Under the pieces are notes generated by a model. It searched no databases. It saw only the letters and a program-made list of their open reading frames with translations, and was not told the DNA's origin. The position numbers and the translations under genes were made by a program. From positions 1 to 64,000 of the forward strand of contig JAPYMA010000467.1 in assembly GCA_035041965.1 (NCBI GenBank): a DNA stretch of 64,000 nucleotides, read 5' to 3'. Positions 1-12,344 of this stretch are shown one piece after another; the first letter of the stretch is position 1; every line of letters starts with the position of its first letter. Origin of the DNA: Anisakis pegreffii. Taxonomy: Eukaryota > Nematoda > Chromadorea > Rhabditida > Anisakidae.

Positions 1-1806
1 AAGCCTAAGCCTAAGCCTAAGCCTAAGCCTAAGCCTAAGCCTAAGCCTAAGCCTAAGCCTAAGCCTAAGCCTAAGCCTAAGCCTAAGCCTAAGCCTAAGC
101 CTAAGCCTAAGCCTAAGCCTAAGCCTAAGCCTAAGCCTAAGCCTAAGCCTAAGCCTAAGCCTAAGCCCAAGCCTAAGCCTAAGCCTAAGCCTAAGCCTAA
201 GCCTAAGCCTAAGCCTAAGCCTAAGCCTAAGCCTAAGCCTAAGCCTAAGCCTAAGCCTAAGCCTAAGCCTAAGCCTAAGCCTAAGCCCAAGCCTAAGCCT
301 AAGCCTAAGCCTAAGCCTAAGCCTAAGCCTAAGCCTAAGCCTAAGCCTAAGCCTAAGCCTAAGCCTAAGCCTAAGCCTAAGCCTAAGCCCAAGCCTAAGC
401 CTAAGCCTAAGCCTAAGCCTAAGCCTAAGCCCAAGCCTAAGCCTAAGCCTAAGCCTAAGCCTAAGCCTAAGCCCAAGCCTAAGCCTAAGCCCAAGCCTAA
501 GCCTAAGCCTAAGCCTAAGCCTAAGCCTAAGCCTAAGCCTAAGCCTAAGCCTAAGCCTAAGCCTAAGCCTAAGCCTAAGCCTAAGCCTAAGCCTAAGCCT
601 AAGCCTAAGCCTAAGCCTAAGCCTAAGCCTAAGCCTAAGCCTAAGCCTAAGCCTAAGCCCAAGCCTAAGCCTAAGCCTAAGCCTAAGCCTAAGCCTCAAG
701 CCTAAGCCTAAGCCTAAGCCTAAGCCTAAGCCCAAGCCTAAGCCTAAGCCTAAGCCTAAGCCTAAGCCTAAGCCTAAGCCTAAGCCTAAGCCTAAGCCTA
801 AGCCTAAGCCTAAGCCTAAGCCTAAGCCTAAGCCTAAGCCTAAGCCTAAGCCTAAGCCTAAGCCTAAGCCTAAGCCTAAGCCTAAGCCTAAGCCTAAGCC
901 CAAGCCTAAGCCTAAGCCTAAGCCTAAGCCTAAGCCTAAGCCTAAGCCTAAGCCTAAGCCTAAGCCTAAGCCTAAGCCTAAGCCTAAGCCTAAGCCTAAG
1001 CCTAAGCCTAAGCCTAAGCCTAAGCCTAAGCCTAAGCCTAAGCCTAAGCCTAAGCCTAAGCCTAAGCCTAAGCCTAAGCCTAAGCCTAAGCCTAAGCCTA
1101 AGCCTAAGCCTAAGCCTAAGCCTAAGCCTAAGCCTAAGCCTAAGCCTAAGCCTAAGCCTAAGCCTAAGCCTAAGCCTAAGCCTAAGCCTAAGCCTAAGCC
1201 TAAGCCTAAGCCTAAGCCTAAGCCTAAGCCCAAGCCTAAGCCTAAGCCTAAGCCTAAGCCTAAGCCTAAGCCTAAGCCTAAGCCTAAGCCTAAGCCTAAG
1301 CCTAAGCCTAAGCCTAAGCCTAAGCCTAAGCCTAAGCCTAAGCCTAAGCCTAAGCCCAAGCCTAAGCCTAAGCCTAAGCCTAAGCCTAAGCCTAAGCCTA
1401 AGCCTAAGCCTAAGCCTAAGCCTAAGCCTAAGCCTAAGCCTAAGCCTAAGCCTAAGCCTAAGCCTAAGCCTAAGCCTAAGCCTAAGCCTAAGCCTAAGCC
1501 TAAGCCTAAGCCTAAGCCTAAGCCTAAGCCTAAGCCTAAGCCTAAGCCTAAGCCTAAGCCTAAGCCTAAGCCTAAGCCTAAGCCTAAGCCTAAGCCTAAG
1601 CCTAAGCCTAAGCCTAAGCCTAAGCCTAAGCCTAAGCCTAAGCCTAAGCCTAAGCCTAAGCCTAAGCCTAAGCCTAAGCCTAAGCCTAAGCCTAAGCCTA
1701 AGCCTAAGCCTAAGCCTAAGCCTAAGCCTAAGCCTAAGCCTAAGCCTAAGCACTTAAGCCTAAGCAACCTAAGCCTAAGCCTAAGCCTCAAGCCTAAGCC
1801 TAAGCC
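1..1806. repeat. Telomere, (GCCTAA)n / (TTAGGC)n
   Basis: About 300 head-to-tail copies of GCCTAA, the C-rich strand of TTAGGC, start at base 1, so this is a left chromosome end. TTAGGC is the canonical nematode telomere repeat. The array is almost perfect. It has eleven GCCCAA (TTGGGC) variant units near 167, 287, 390, 431, 473, 491, 660, 732, 900, 1230 and 1355, one extra base near 695, and a degenerate inner edge at about 1750-1806. The reverse strand reads as a long Leu-Arg frame, which is a repeat artefact and not a gene. Confidence 0.99.
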
Positions 1807-3441
1807 TTCACTACCTCCTCACCACAACATTCTCAGCACATACCATTCTGCCCAGCAAGTGAGTGTATGACGATCACTTATCAATTCAAAAACAAATCAC
1901 ACACAACCAAATCCAAATCCATAGCCAGATATCAAATCAACATAATTGATCGTTACATAAACTTACAAACTTCAATGAATTACTTCAATTATATGCTACT
2001 TCTTGTAACTGTATCATACAATAAACTCATACGGTTGGTTACCACCGCCTTTCTGACACATATCTCAGCCCAGAGCACAACATCAGAACGCCAAGGCTGC
2101 CCAATAGACACAATTAAGTAATAATAACAATAATAATAGTAACAACAATAATAACAACAAAATAATAATGATAAACAGTAATATGGATAATATTAATAAC
2201 AATAGGCACTTTTTTACTTTGGGGGGTCGCACGCGAGCACGCTCGCGTACAATGATAAAAACATACGCTCGCACACTATGACTGACGCTTTCACATGGAT
2301 CGAGGCCACGCCTACTGCGCATGGCTTCAGCCTAAGCGTAGTCTCAGCCTCAACGATAACAACCACAATAACAATAATCTACCCATTATGCAGCCTAATC
2401 CAATTTGAAACTTAATTTAACTCAACAACTCGAGAAACGGATGTTTCACGTAAATCGTAAATTGAAAACGTTTCATGACGTTTACGACCGATGTGGTTCA
2501 GTTGCAAACAGTACTTACAATCTACAAAATCTATAAAATGCTTGCCTTTGTTTAGGTCCAGATGAGCTAACGGTACCCAGAGAATGTGAGAAAGAAGAGT
2601 GTTGCCATAAGTGAACCGCGTATACACACACATCCAAATGAAAAATCCCATCATAATGACGGTCCATCATTATATAACAACCGCACGAAATGCTAATTTC
2701 CCCTACCTCTTGTTTTCCTCTGACTTCTTCAAATTACCCCAAGCGAGTAATTTCCCTGTGTGAGAACCCCTGTAATGTGGTAAGTGTACTGACCTAACTG
2801 CTGCTGGAAAGGGGGGACTGCCATCCCACCTCATTAATCTCCTCAATTTCTGGAATTTCGGGGAAAATTGCATGTGATCTGAGAAACTACTTTGCAGTGA
2901 ATTAGCTGTTTCCTCTTTATCAATAGGATATCAAAGACTGCGGTTCTACTCTAATCCTATTAAAATTGGGCATCTCATTTAGACAAGGAACAATATATCA
3001 GCACCTCGGAATAAAAAGTATCGCACAAACGCGCGGCCGAAAAAAGCAGCTTCACCAGTATCGTAACAGTGCCTTATTACCACTACTATTTATCACAAAT
3101 AAAATATTCACAAAATGTTGCACCACATATAGTATACTTTCAGACAACTGTTCAATATCATATTCCATTCCAAACGTATACATTTTATCTTTTATGCATT
3201 TAAGCGTGCAGGTGTACAACATCAGTTCAAATTCATTTTATCATAATTCGTATAATGAAGCAATCAATCAACATTCATGAGAACATATCAGATATTCATC
3301 TCACTTGTTACTAAAACAGGTGTAATATATGGTATGCATTTGGATCGAAGATTAAAATCGAACTGCTGATTAAAATTTGATGTTAAACATTCGAAATGAG
3401 ATGATTAATAAAACAGTTCGAATGGAAAATCGATACAAGTA
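1807..3441. other. Subtelomeric spacer without a recognised gene
   Basis: No conserved coding region is visible between the telomere and the WDR6 stop codon. The stretch holds an A/T-rich trinucleotide-like tract (2115-2207), a short GC-rich hairpin around 2230-2250 with arms GCGAGC/GCTCGC, and a telomere-like word near 2328-2355. A minus-strand frame at 2412-2654 (80 codons, hydrophobic N-terminus) has no family signature. I do not call it a gene. Confidence 0.6.
2115..2207. repeat. Imperfect (AAT/AAC)n microsatellite
   Basis: A run of about 90 bases made almost entirely of AAT and AAC triplets with interruptions, lying 300 bases inside the telomere. On the minus strand it gives poly-leucine/isoleucine, which is not a real protein. 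Confidence 0.8.
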
Positions 3442-6400
3442 TCATAGTAACAATTCGTCGAATGGGACAATTTGTAGACATGAACCAACAACAACGATCT
3501 TGTCGAGGTTATCTTGTTGATTTGTAATAAAACAAAACGAGGATGGATCTGATACATTCAACATTAACGCACGATGCAATTCAAGCTGAAAATGACTGCT
3601 ATTAAACTGTTTTGCTCATTTCAATACTCCAAACACGGTAGTTATATAAGATCTTAAGCGGTCAATTAATTCTTAATAATATAAAATCAAAAACTTATCA
3701 GGGAATGCATGCAAACAATCGGTAAAGTAGCTAAACTAATTCGCTAAACAATCACTGAATGATAAACATTACCCATCAAATTCATGTTGGCAACAAACCT
3801 TGTTCTTTAGTTGACTGAACGAAAACACTGCAAGTCTACAATCGAGTGATATTGATATTACTTTAGTTGATTTATCGATTGCACTTTCATGTAAACGTAT
3901 ATCTGCAAATATGCAACATGCAACACTGAATTAATATGTTATTCATTTTCTACCGTCAATTCTGTGCAATGGATACAATATTGAAAGCATATTTTAATGA
4001 ACGTATTCTGCTAGCATCTTATGAACATCTCAATAAACAACTGATGGAATACTAAGGTCACCTGTACACGTAGTTCCATGCCAATCGATATATTTAAGGA
4101 TTTGCTGGTTGTTAGGTGATAACTGCATAGACATAACATGAACACGACCAGATTCAGAGCCGATCGAGATGAGAATGGATTTATCTTGAATTGCCATCAA
4201 CACTTACTATGAGATCGATTTGAAATGACAAATTGAATTGACTAATGGTAAGTAGTAACCATCAATGCATTGTGACTGTTGTCCTTCAAATGTCATCACA
4301 TCCAACGCACTTAACCCGGCCTTCTGAACTTGATAAATGCGGTAGTGGTGAGGGTTGCCATGGATATCTTCGAATATCATCAACAATCCGGATGTTGTGA
4401 TTGCATACAGAGTATGAATGGAACGCTTTGAAAGAATGCATTTCAGCTTGGTGATGACTAGATTGGATGTTTGGTGATTTGTGCGGAGTATAGACGATAG
4501 CGATATGAACGATTCTATGCCTGATCGATCTTCTTTTAAGCGGTACCACCTTGAACATTGATGAAGCTTGGTGCAACTTGGTTTACAAACATCCACTTTC
4601 ACAATAATGTTCACTACATTCTTTGTTCATCTCATAACCCCTTTTCAGCACGCTCTTCTCAACTTGACAACATTGCTAATGAGCACTGTCTCCGTGAAAA
4701 CGACTCTCAACGGAAATAATCGACCGCAGTTCAAATCAAATAAAACCAAATCAAATAAAAATAACGAACTCAAGACGCGAATCTGATGCAGAGATGACGA
4801 ATGAGAAATTTGGTTGACATTCATTAAGGTGTACATCTATCAAACGAGCATCTCCTTTTAAACGCAACTGATATAACTGAATAAGTTCACTATTTTCAAA
4901 CTTCCACAAAAATACTTCCGATTTTCCACCGACCGAAATGAGAAAATTGTTGTGTGCTGATAAGGCATAGATACTCGATGTATGAGCATTCGTACGGAAT
5001 ATAACATTGGCATAATCTGAAGCAGAAGTGTGTTCATTCATCGCTATTCTCAACACTATTACAACAATTTTTTGCAGCTGCATTCTTATTAGCCACTGTA
5101 AGCAATCATTTCAGCTCAATCGAATTTTATAGCGGTACATCTTGAACCAAGGCCAGCCCGAAGGTGAACATCTGCAAAACAGCGTTGCGGTGAAGGGGTG
5201 GATTGTGCTTATTGTGTTTCGAAACACTACGCTATTAAATATGACAACGATCGAATAAGTTTGGAGTCCTTAACGACGGGCAACCTAAAATGCAACGGAG
5301 CTGTGCTAAGAATAACAGTGGTAGTGACAATAATAATTATTATAATGATAACAATAATAACAACCAGAGAATGTAACAGTGGAAAGGACGAGATGAGTGT
5401 CAACACCAGAAGTAACCAGAGTAGTTGCATCGGAATCACCTCCCGTAAAACAGCAGACAGCTGTTATTTGTGAAGTATGAGCGTTAGACTGAAAACTGAA
5501 AACCTTATTTTGGAATCTCAAAAAGTCGATTAGATCGGCTTCGAACCGAATCCAAATTTCGTTTCATTACCATCACTAATATTAACACTGAGGTGTTTGA
5601 TTGAGAGATAGGAATGCACACATTTGAGTGACACTCACCGAGATGAGATCAAATCTGGCTAGCGTAACGTCGATTTGAAGTAGAACTCCTTTAGAGAGAA
5701 ACGTGAACCTAGCAGCATCATTCCCACTGTTGTTATTCAAAGATTTACTGAACTGCCATTTGCGATGCCCTCCACCACAATTCACTTCACATAATTCATA
5801 TCCAGTCTCATAATCAATCAATACGAACTTCTTCTATAATTATTTAACCACTTATCGTTTGAATCTTCATAAATCAACTCACTCACGGATGCACCTACAA
5901 GATGTTTGCAATGATCGATTCATAACCTCATGGCTCAATGATAAGATCGTTCAATCACTAACATCAATCCTATTATAAATAAGTGCAAAATATCATTCTC
6001 ATACTCCATGGAATCCACCAATCCAGAACGTTTTCTCTTCAGAGCGCTTTTTTATAAAATTGCATGGCCATTCCATATCCAGCCAAAATGATGGTGTTCT
6101 TCTTTGAAGCAAATTTAATTTGATGGTACCTTCAAAATGCTTAAATAATGATGAAAGCAATAAGAAGAAAAGTGAAATGTTCGATGTGGAAAGAACACTT
6201 TGATGAAGAGTTTGATCAAAGTACAAAGTGATGCACATCGAATGCAATTGATGATATCGCTTCACTGCAATTTCATTTTATAGCGCAATTTCAGTGAGAA
6301 TGAACAAATGCATGTTGCTAGCAGGTGCATTTCACACATCCGTTCGATGTGCGCATTTAAGGAAGATTGAAGGGAAAAAAAAGAAGTATGAATAGTTGCT

Positions 6401-9400
6401 CACCTCGATTCACATCATCCTGCTGTTCAACAACCTTCCAAACGAGCAATTTGCCATCACGACCGATCGAATAAAGTGTCGGATATCGAACGAGCATATC
6501 GCTGATTGATTGCCTTCCGTGACAATATCGTTCGCTATGGATGATCTTCAACAAGACACATCAGAAACAGTTAAGAAGAGAAGCTCGAATAACTGATCGG
6601 TAAAATCTCAACGATGACCAACTGAGAAGAGCACCTGCAGCCAACCTCATTCTTTCTTTCATCAATGATAACAATCGTTCCTTTACGAGTACCTATCAAC
6701 AGGTTGCTACCATATTCACAAACTGCATTCGCTTCTTCATCACCCTTGGCTAACCACACACATCCACTCTCACTTAATTCTCGTCTCGAAGACACCACTT
6801 TACAAATTCTCTTCAATTCAATTTACAATCACGCTATGTGAAGGCTTCAATATATTTTAAAAAATCTTCAATATATAAAAATAAAATAAACAAAATCACT
6901 ATTCCATTCATTACATCCGTTAAATAATGAAATAAAAAAGGTCCAGAATAATCACAAGTAATCCCGATTCAGAAGTAATCATCAGACGGTACTCATCAAT
7001 CCACAACACAGATACAATTCGACCGGAGAATCGTGATGCAATCCAACGATATCCACTGTCAGCATTTCTCTTGGTTACTGCATAATTATAAGTAACAGTT
7101 CAGTTTAATTCATCACGCACGTTCTTCATAATCCTACATACATGCTGCTATAAATCTCCTTTAAAACTGCAACTAATATGCACAACTCAATCGATTGGTA
7201 TTTGCATTTTCATAGATTGAAGGATGGATGATGATTATGTGCAATGAAGAATAAATGATGATTTAAAAATTAGGAAAAAAACGAACCATCAATGACAAAA
7301 AGAGTATTTTGCGATGAAAGGGAGATAAATGTGTTGGATGGAGATAACAATAATGAGCAGTCGTGTTGTATGTCTTCACACTGTAGGACTTCATCAACTT
7401 GAAACTTTTCTCGGACTGATAGTAATACTCTGTAAAGAAGAGATATAAGTAAAAGATGAATTAGTCCCGACTCGTTTGAGGAGAAGAGAACTGAAATGAA
7501 GAGTGAGTAGTTTAGCAGCAGTCACTGAACGACAGTTATACTGCTTGACAGATGCAGAAGTCATGTTTGATACAAAATGAACTGAAGAGTAATAAGTAGT
7601 TCGAGAATATAAGATATGCACTGACCCGGCATCATCCAAAATGAAGAACGTACGTGAGGAAGAAACGTATACAAACGAGCGGATGGGTCTCCTGTGGATC
7701 AGTCTTGTGATCGACCGATGCACTGACGAGCAATTCTTTATTGCAAGTGCACATTTTAAACCGTAATCATTTGCTAATATCTGTGAGCAACGGATAAATT
7801 TGCTGTTGACGGTGTTATTAGAAAAATGTAGCTGACATTTGATTGATCGAAGCGATTTGAGGCAAGAATAGTGTTTGGTAAATGAACGAGATATGTATAA
7901 TAATTGTAGTAAGAGAATGAAACTTAGTATAAACGTAACGATTGTATTGCGATGATAGAACAAAATTCGAATCGACCCGCAGGACAAATGAATGCGACGT
8001 AGTAATGATAAGCAATCATTACTCAATCTCTTCCATAAACACACATCACCATCCTAAATTTACCATATTCATCACATAACAAAATCATCTCCCAACCTCA
8101 TTCCATTCAACATTCAACTCAAAATCAATCAACAATTGCCAAATTCGATCAGTATTAAGACAACATGTTCAAATTACCTGTCCAGCAGTTATCACATTCA
8201 TATCTGGTTGATTCAAAACATTACAAATTGCAAAAGGTCTAGCCAGATGACCATAGACCTGATCAAGTTGTATGCATCTCTTCACTGACCACAACCGCAA
8301 GCTTCGATCATCACTAATCGAATATAAGTATTCCTTTGTGCCATCCTCTTCCAAAACCATACCGAAAATCATGCCTGTATGACCAATAAAATGTTGAGTG
8401 ATATCAGGACCTTCCGATGGATACCAAATGAGAATGTCACCCATCACTGTGCCCACAATGGCCCGTAATCGTGGCCAAGAATTGCCATCCAATAATGAAT
8501 TCAATAATACTGCTTTATGTGACGATCGAATTCGTTTGCATTCATTCAGCTCGATCATCCATCGATCATTTGATTCCGATTCATTCAATGCGTATGCGAC
8601 GACAGTGTTCGATGCGAATAAAATCACCAACTGAAGTATTTAAGTCCGTCCATTCAACAAATTAAAACTGCTGTGAATTCAGATGTCCATTTGATGATCG
8701 CTGCGCTAGCGAATGGAACGTAATGAAGTGGAAATGGTGATGTGACATGCATATAATGCTGATACTAAAAGAAAACTGAACGCACCGATCCCTCATCAAC
8801 TATCTTCGCTGTACGTATCCAGTCGTCGAAATGAAACGTATATGCCATCCGAGCACAGTCATCATCATCACTCCTCGTCAAGAACGCCAACGATTTGTCT
8901 CCATACACAATTATCAGCTTATCTACCATAACCTCACCTTTTCATTCACTCCCCACTTCATTAGTTAAACATCCAATTCCATCCCTTCCAAACCTCTTAC
9001 ATGCAACGTTTCGAAGTTCGCCCAAAATTAAATGTCTTCTATAAGTTATTGCTAAGCAATAACTTATAGAAGACATTCAATTGATTTTTTAAATTCTGCT
9101 AAACAAAAATTTAATTTTGCTAAGCAATAACATACAATGAAAGCACAAACGATAAATAAGTGGATGTACCATTTCGTACAATACATCCATCGATATTACA
9201 ACCCTTTTCATCGAATACTTTACACCTCCACTTCAGAGAATAACCATGACTATCGTTGCTCCTTTCAATTTCATCCAAATTACATCCATTACCTCAAAAC
9301 GCGATACTATTTTATAACTATTAATATAAAAAAATGAAATCTGCAACAGGACTACAAAGATCAGCAAATGAATCGACCATCATCGCAATGATCCTTAGGT

Positions 9401-9652
9401 CGTCCGAGCACATGCCTATTATGATTGATTCCTGGCACATAATTTCGTTAACGTTGAACAAATCCAGTAATCGATGTTCAAGAGGTAAGAGTATACCGAA
9501 CAGAATCATGAAATGATGTGAAGGAACAAAACACTAAACGAACCAAATAATAAACGATTATCTGCCTTCACACCCATTGAATGAGCGGAAGCCTCAACAC
9601 CTCTCAATGTAACAACACTCAATACAGGCGTAAATGCGTCCCATATCCTCAT
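3442..9652 (-). CDS. WDR6: WDR6-like WD40 protein (tRNA 2'-O-methyltransferase cofactor)
   Basis: Multi-exon minus-strand gene for a roughly 1000-residue WD40-repeat protein. In yeast (Trm734/Rtt10) and human (WDR6) this cytoplasmic protein partners Trm7/FTSJ1 to methylate the ribose at tRNA position 34. The best markers run in the same order as in human WDR6: a GTVMGDILIWYP blade followed by IGHTGMIFGM and SDDRSLRLWSV (about 8500-8270); SIGRDGKLLVW (about 6470); the family hallmark VNCGGGHRKWQF (about 5770); TSGVDTHLVLS; SVGGKSEVFLW; SIGSESGRVHVM (about 4150); and a C-terminal exon ending VGSCLQIVPFDELLL. I chose the ATG at 9652 because an in-frame stop lies three codons upstream and the next residues resemble the WDR6 N-terminus. 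The first intron would then be only about 38 nt, which is uncertain. About 12-15 exons; the 7.4-7.8 kb part is less conserved. It is the gene nearest the telomere. Confidence 0.92.
9031..9077. repeat. Perfect 47-bp palindrome in a WDR6 intron
   Basis: Two 23-base arms beginning AATGTCTTCTATAAG are perfect inverse complements with one central base. A partial echo, GCTAAGCAATAAC, recurs at about 9119-9131. The palindrome lies in the intron between the exons at about 9340-9490 and 8800-8945. It could be a MITE remnant or an extruding hairpin. No ends or target duplication are clear. Confidence 0.85.
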
Positions 9653-10466
9653 ATCTACCTACAACTCAGAGTTCGAGTCATATCGCATATGATGAGTTGT
9701 CGTTATCTCAGTACAACACCAAGTCGAATGGAAAACCCACAATCACCTCTCCTATTCCATTTATCTATGTATTTGCACCTCTAGAATTATACAACTGCAG
9801 CAAATAATTCAAAAGCAGTAGCACGTAACTGGAAGTGGCATGAAAATGGATGTTGTAAAGACCATTATTTTGTAATAGTAAGGTATCATCTGGTTGATAA
9901 CAGTCCCATTATAGGGTGATGTGCATCGAGAACATTGTTGTCATAGCCAAAAATATGTATATAAGCAAAATGAACAACAAATACGTGCAGTAATCACAAA
10001 CCATTTTGAAAGTTGTCCAAAAAATTACGCATCTCATCGATTCCTAATATTCGACCACATCATACACAGTGGTCAAATATTAGTAAGTCGATGAGATGCA
10101 TAATGTAATTCGCAAAAACCTCATAAAACGACAATATCAATTATCAACTTCTTAAGAATGCATAAAACACGATTGCAGCGGATAAATTAAAACGTAATCG
10201 ACAAACACAATGAACAGACAATGTTCAAGTATACAGCGATCGAATGAAGATTAATCAGAGCAGTAAACTGGAAAATACATTAAAAGACATTCATAAATGT
10301 GCTAATATAAACTGAAAATTAGAGCGATATGTATAAATAAAAGGCCTCGAAGACATGCTGCGCACAAGTACCGGGGATGAGTGTTCGGAAGAGCAGATAG
10401 TAATTCTTCACCAAACATTTAATATCGCGCAGAACTGATCATGCTAGGAGCAACAAGTTAAACATA
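9653..10466. other. Intergenic region between WDR6 start and Aurora kinase stop
   Basis: About 0.8 kb that must hold the WDR6 promoter and the Aurora 3' UTR. The only structure I see is the inverted repeat at 10023-10110. No reading frame with coding character is visible. Confidence 0.6.
10023..10110. repeat. Inverted repeat, about 38-bp arms
   Basis: The left arm starts AATTACGCATCTCATCGA. The right arm ends TCGATGAGATGCATAATGTAATT, broken by a few mismatches and small indels. The loop is about 8 bases, near ATCATACA. This looks like a short MITE or stable hairpin between two genes, downstream of Aurora kinase. Confidence 0.8.
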
Positions 10467-12344
10467 TCAATCTTGTCGATCGCCATCCGCGTGTCGTTGT
10501 GTCGATAAAATTTCGGTAACCCATGGATGAATTAGCACATCAACCAACGACAAACGTTCTGATGCTTCCTTTCGTACCAACTGAAAATGATCTGGTTACA
10601 CAATCGGGGATTGGTTATGTATGCAGATGAAACGAACACGAATGTACCTTGGCAATGAGATCTTTAGCACCATCAGGTACTGCTACAGCTGGTGGATACG
10701 TTATATGACAGTTCATTATTTTTGCGAAGGTTTCATGCTGTTCCTGAATTTGAGACAGCTTTATTTTATTGCGAGCTTTAATGAAGAGATTAGTTAATTG
10801 CGTCGATTGTCAGTGTTACAAGTCAAATCTGAACTAACAAGTATTCGTCGCAAGAGGTAGGTATGATTCAAAATGAAAAGAAAAAATGAACGACTTTGGC
10901 CTCAAAAGGCGGACGTCCGACGAGGAACTCATACAGCATAATCCCCAAAGACCAATTATCCACACTCGCGTCATGCTTCTTGTGCATCACCATTTCGGGT
11001 GAGAGATAATCCAACGTTCCGCACACCGTATCCCTTCTGCAACACAAATACCTCCAACCAGTATCACATAAGCACATCGATCCGAATGAGTAATGAACAC
11101 ATCCTCTTTTCACTCCATTTCTTTATGAATGCAACTTCTTCCTTCATAAACCCAAAATAAACCAAATTTCATAACTTCATGCATTCGAGCAAATGAATAA
11201 TATTTCGCAGCCCAATGATAGTTAAATCATTGCCGATTTGGTAACGCACATTGAAGTAAAGTTTTAAACCCTCATTCGTCAGTGGCTTCGGTATTGTGTT
11301 AGACTTCTACATGGAAGACAGGGGGTTCGTGTTCGCGTGGTAAACGATTTTTTCCATTGTCTCACGTTTAAAAGAAATTGTTGTTAAGTTGAGGTTGACC
11401 TTAGGTCTAAACTGAGGTTGGTGCTTAGATTTAGGCTGAGGTTTGCGAATCAGGTGTTAGATGAAATAATGAAAAAAACATGAAAATGAAATGAAAAATG
11501 AATAAAATGCATGAAAAAATGCGAAATATTGCTTATCCCTAGCAACAATTACTTACTTTGATGAAGGTCCATGAACAGACCACCCGAAATCAGCTATTTT
11601 CAAGTCACCTCGTCCACTAATCAGTACGTTCTCAGGTTTGATATCCCGATGCATCACTTTTTTTTGATGACAGTATTCTATTGCTGAAGCTAACTGACAT
11701 ATATAAGCAGCAGCTCGTTTCGGTTCGAATCTTTTACACTGAAGAAAACAGTTCATTATTGAAATAATCATTAAACAGCTATCGCGTTACCGCTTACATT
11801 AAAGATTTGCGCAGTGAGCAACATCCTTATTGTAAGTAAAGTTATTAAACTTGCTTATGGAAATAACAAAGGACTGGATAAAAAATGTGGAACCTTTTGA
11901 AGTTCACTGTAAAGACAACCTCGAGAAGCGAACTCTAAAATCAAATAGACACGTGCTGAGTCATGGAAGTAACCAAAAAGTCGCAGTATATTCGGATGAC
12001 TGAAATTAAAACGTTCATCACTTACATTGCAGCACAACACAAGATGAATACATCAGAAAGAATTACATCACCGACCGTAAATGATACTGAATTTCAATTT
12101 CCCGTCTAAGTTGTTGTTGAACGCCATTCTTGGCCAACTGTTCTTTGTAGAGCACTTTAATGGCGACGACAAACTTGGATGCTATCTCCCTCGCCAAGTA
12201 AACGTTACCGAATTTACCTTTACCCAACGGTCTACCAACCTCAAAATCATCTAATGTCCACTCCTTAGTGCCTAATTCTTCCATTAATTCTGAAATTCGG
12301 CGTAAAATTAGATGATTTTCGGATGCATTCTCCAGAGTACACAT
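10467..12344 (-). CDS. Aurora-family Ser/Thr kinase
   Basis: Six exons encode about 300 residues. Aurora kinases phosphorylate spindle, centrosome and chromosomal passenger substrates in mitosis. Visible in order: glycine loop [16 protein letters not shown] lysine, [13 protein letters not shown], catalytic [20 protein letters not shown], activation loop [23 protein letters not shown] and [10 protein letters not shown], ending at the C-lobe helix IHPW. The DFGWSVH and CGTLDYL..PE signatures are Aurora-specific. The T-loop threonine equivalent to Aurora A Thr288 is kept, while the residue before it is Asp. The N-terminal extension is very short (about 28 residues), as in Aurora B-type kinases, and hinge-region FASRG also leans that way, but A versus B is not decided. 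Start: first ATG of the exon at 12344. Introns have GT..AG ends. Confidence 0.95.

Noticed and set aside
689..1753. Long open frame of alternating Leu-Arg on the minus strand
   Set aside because: It is the telomere repeat read in frame: six bases give two codons with no stop. Not a protein.
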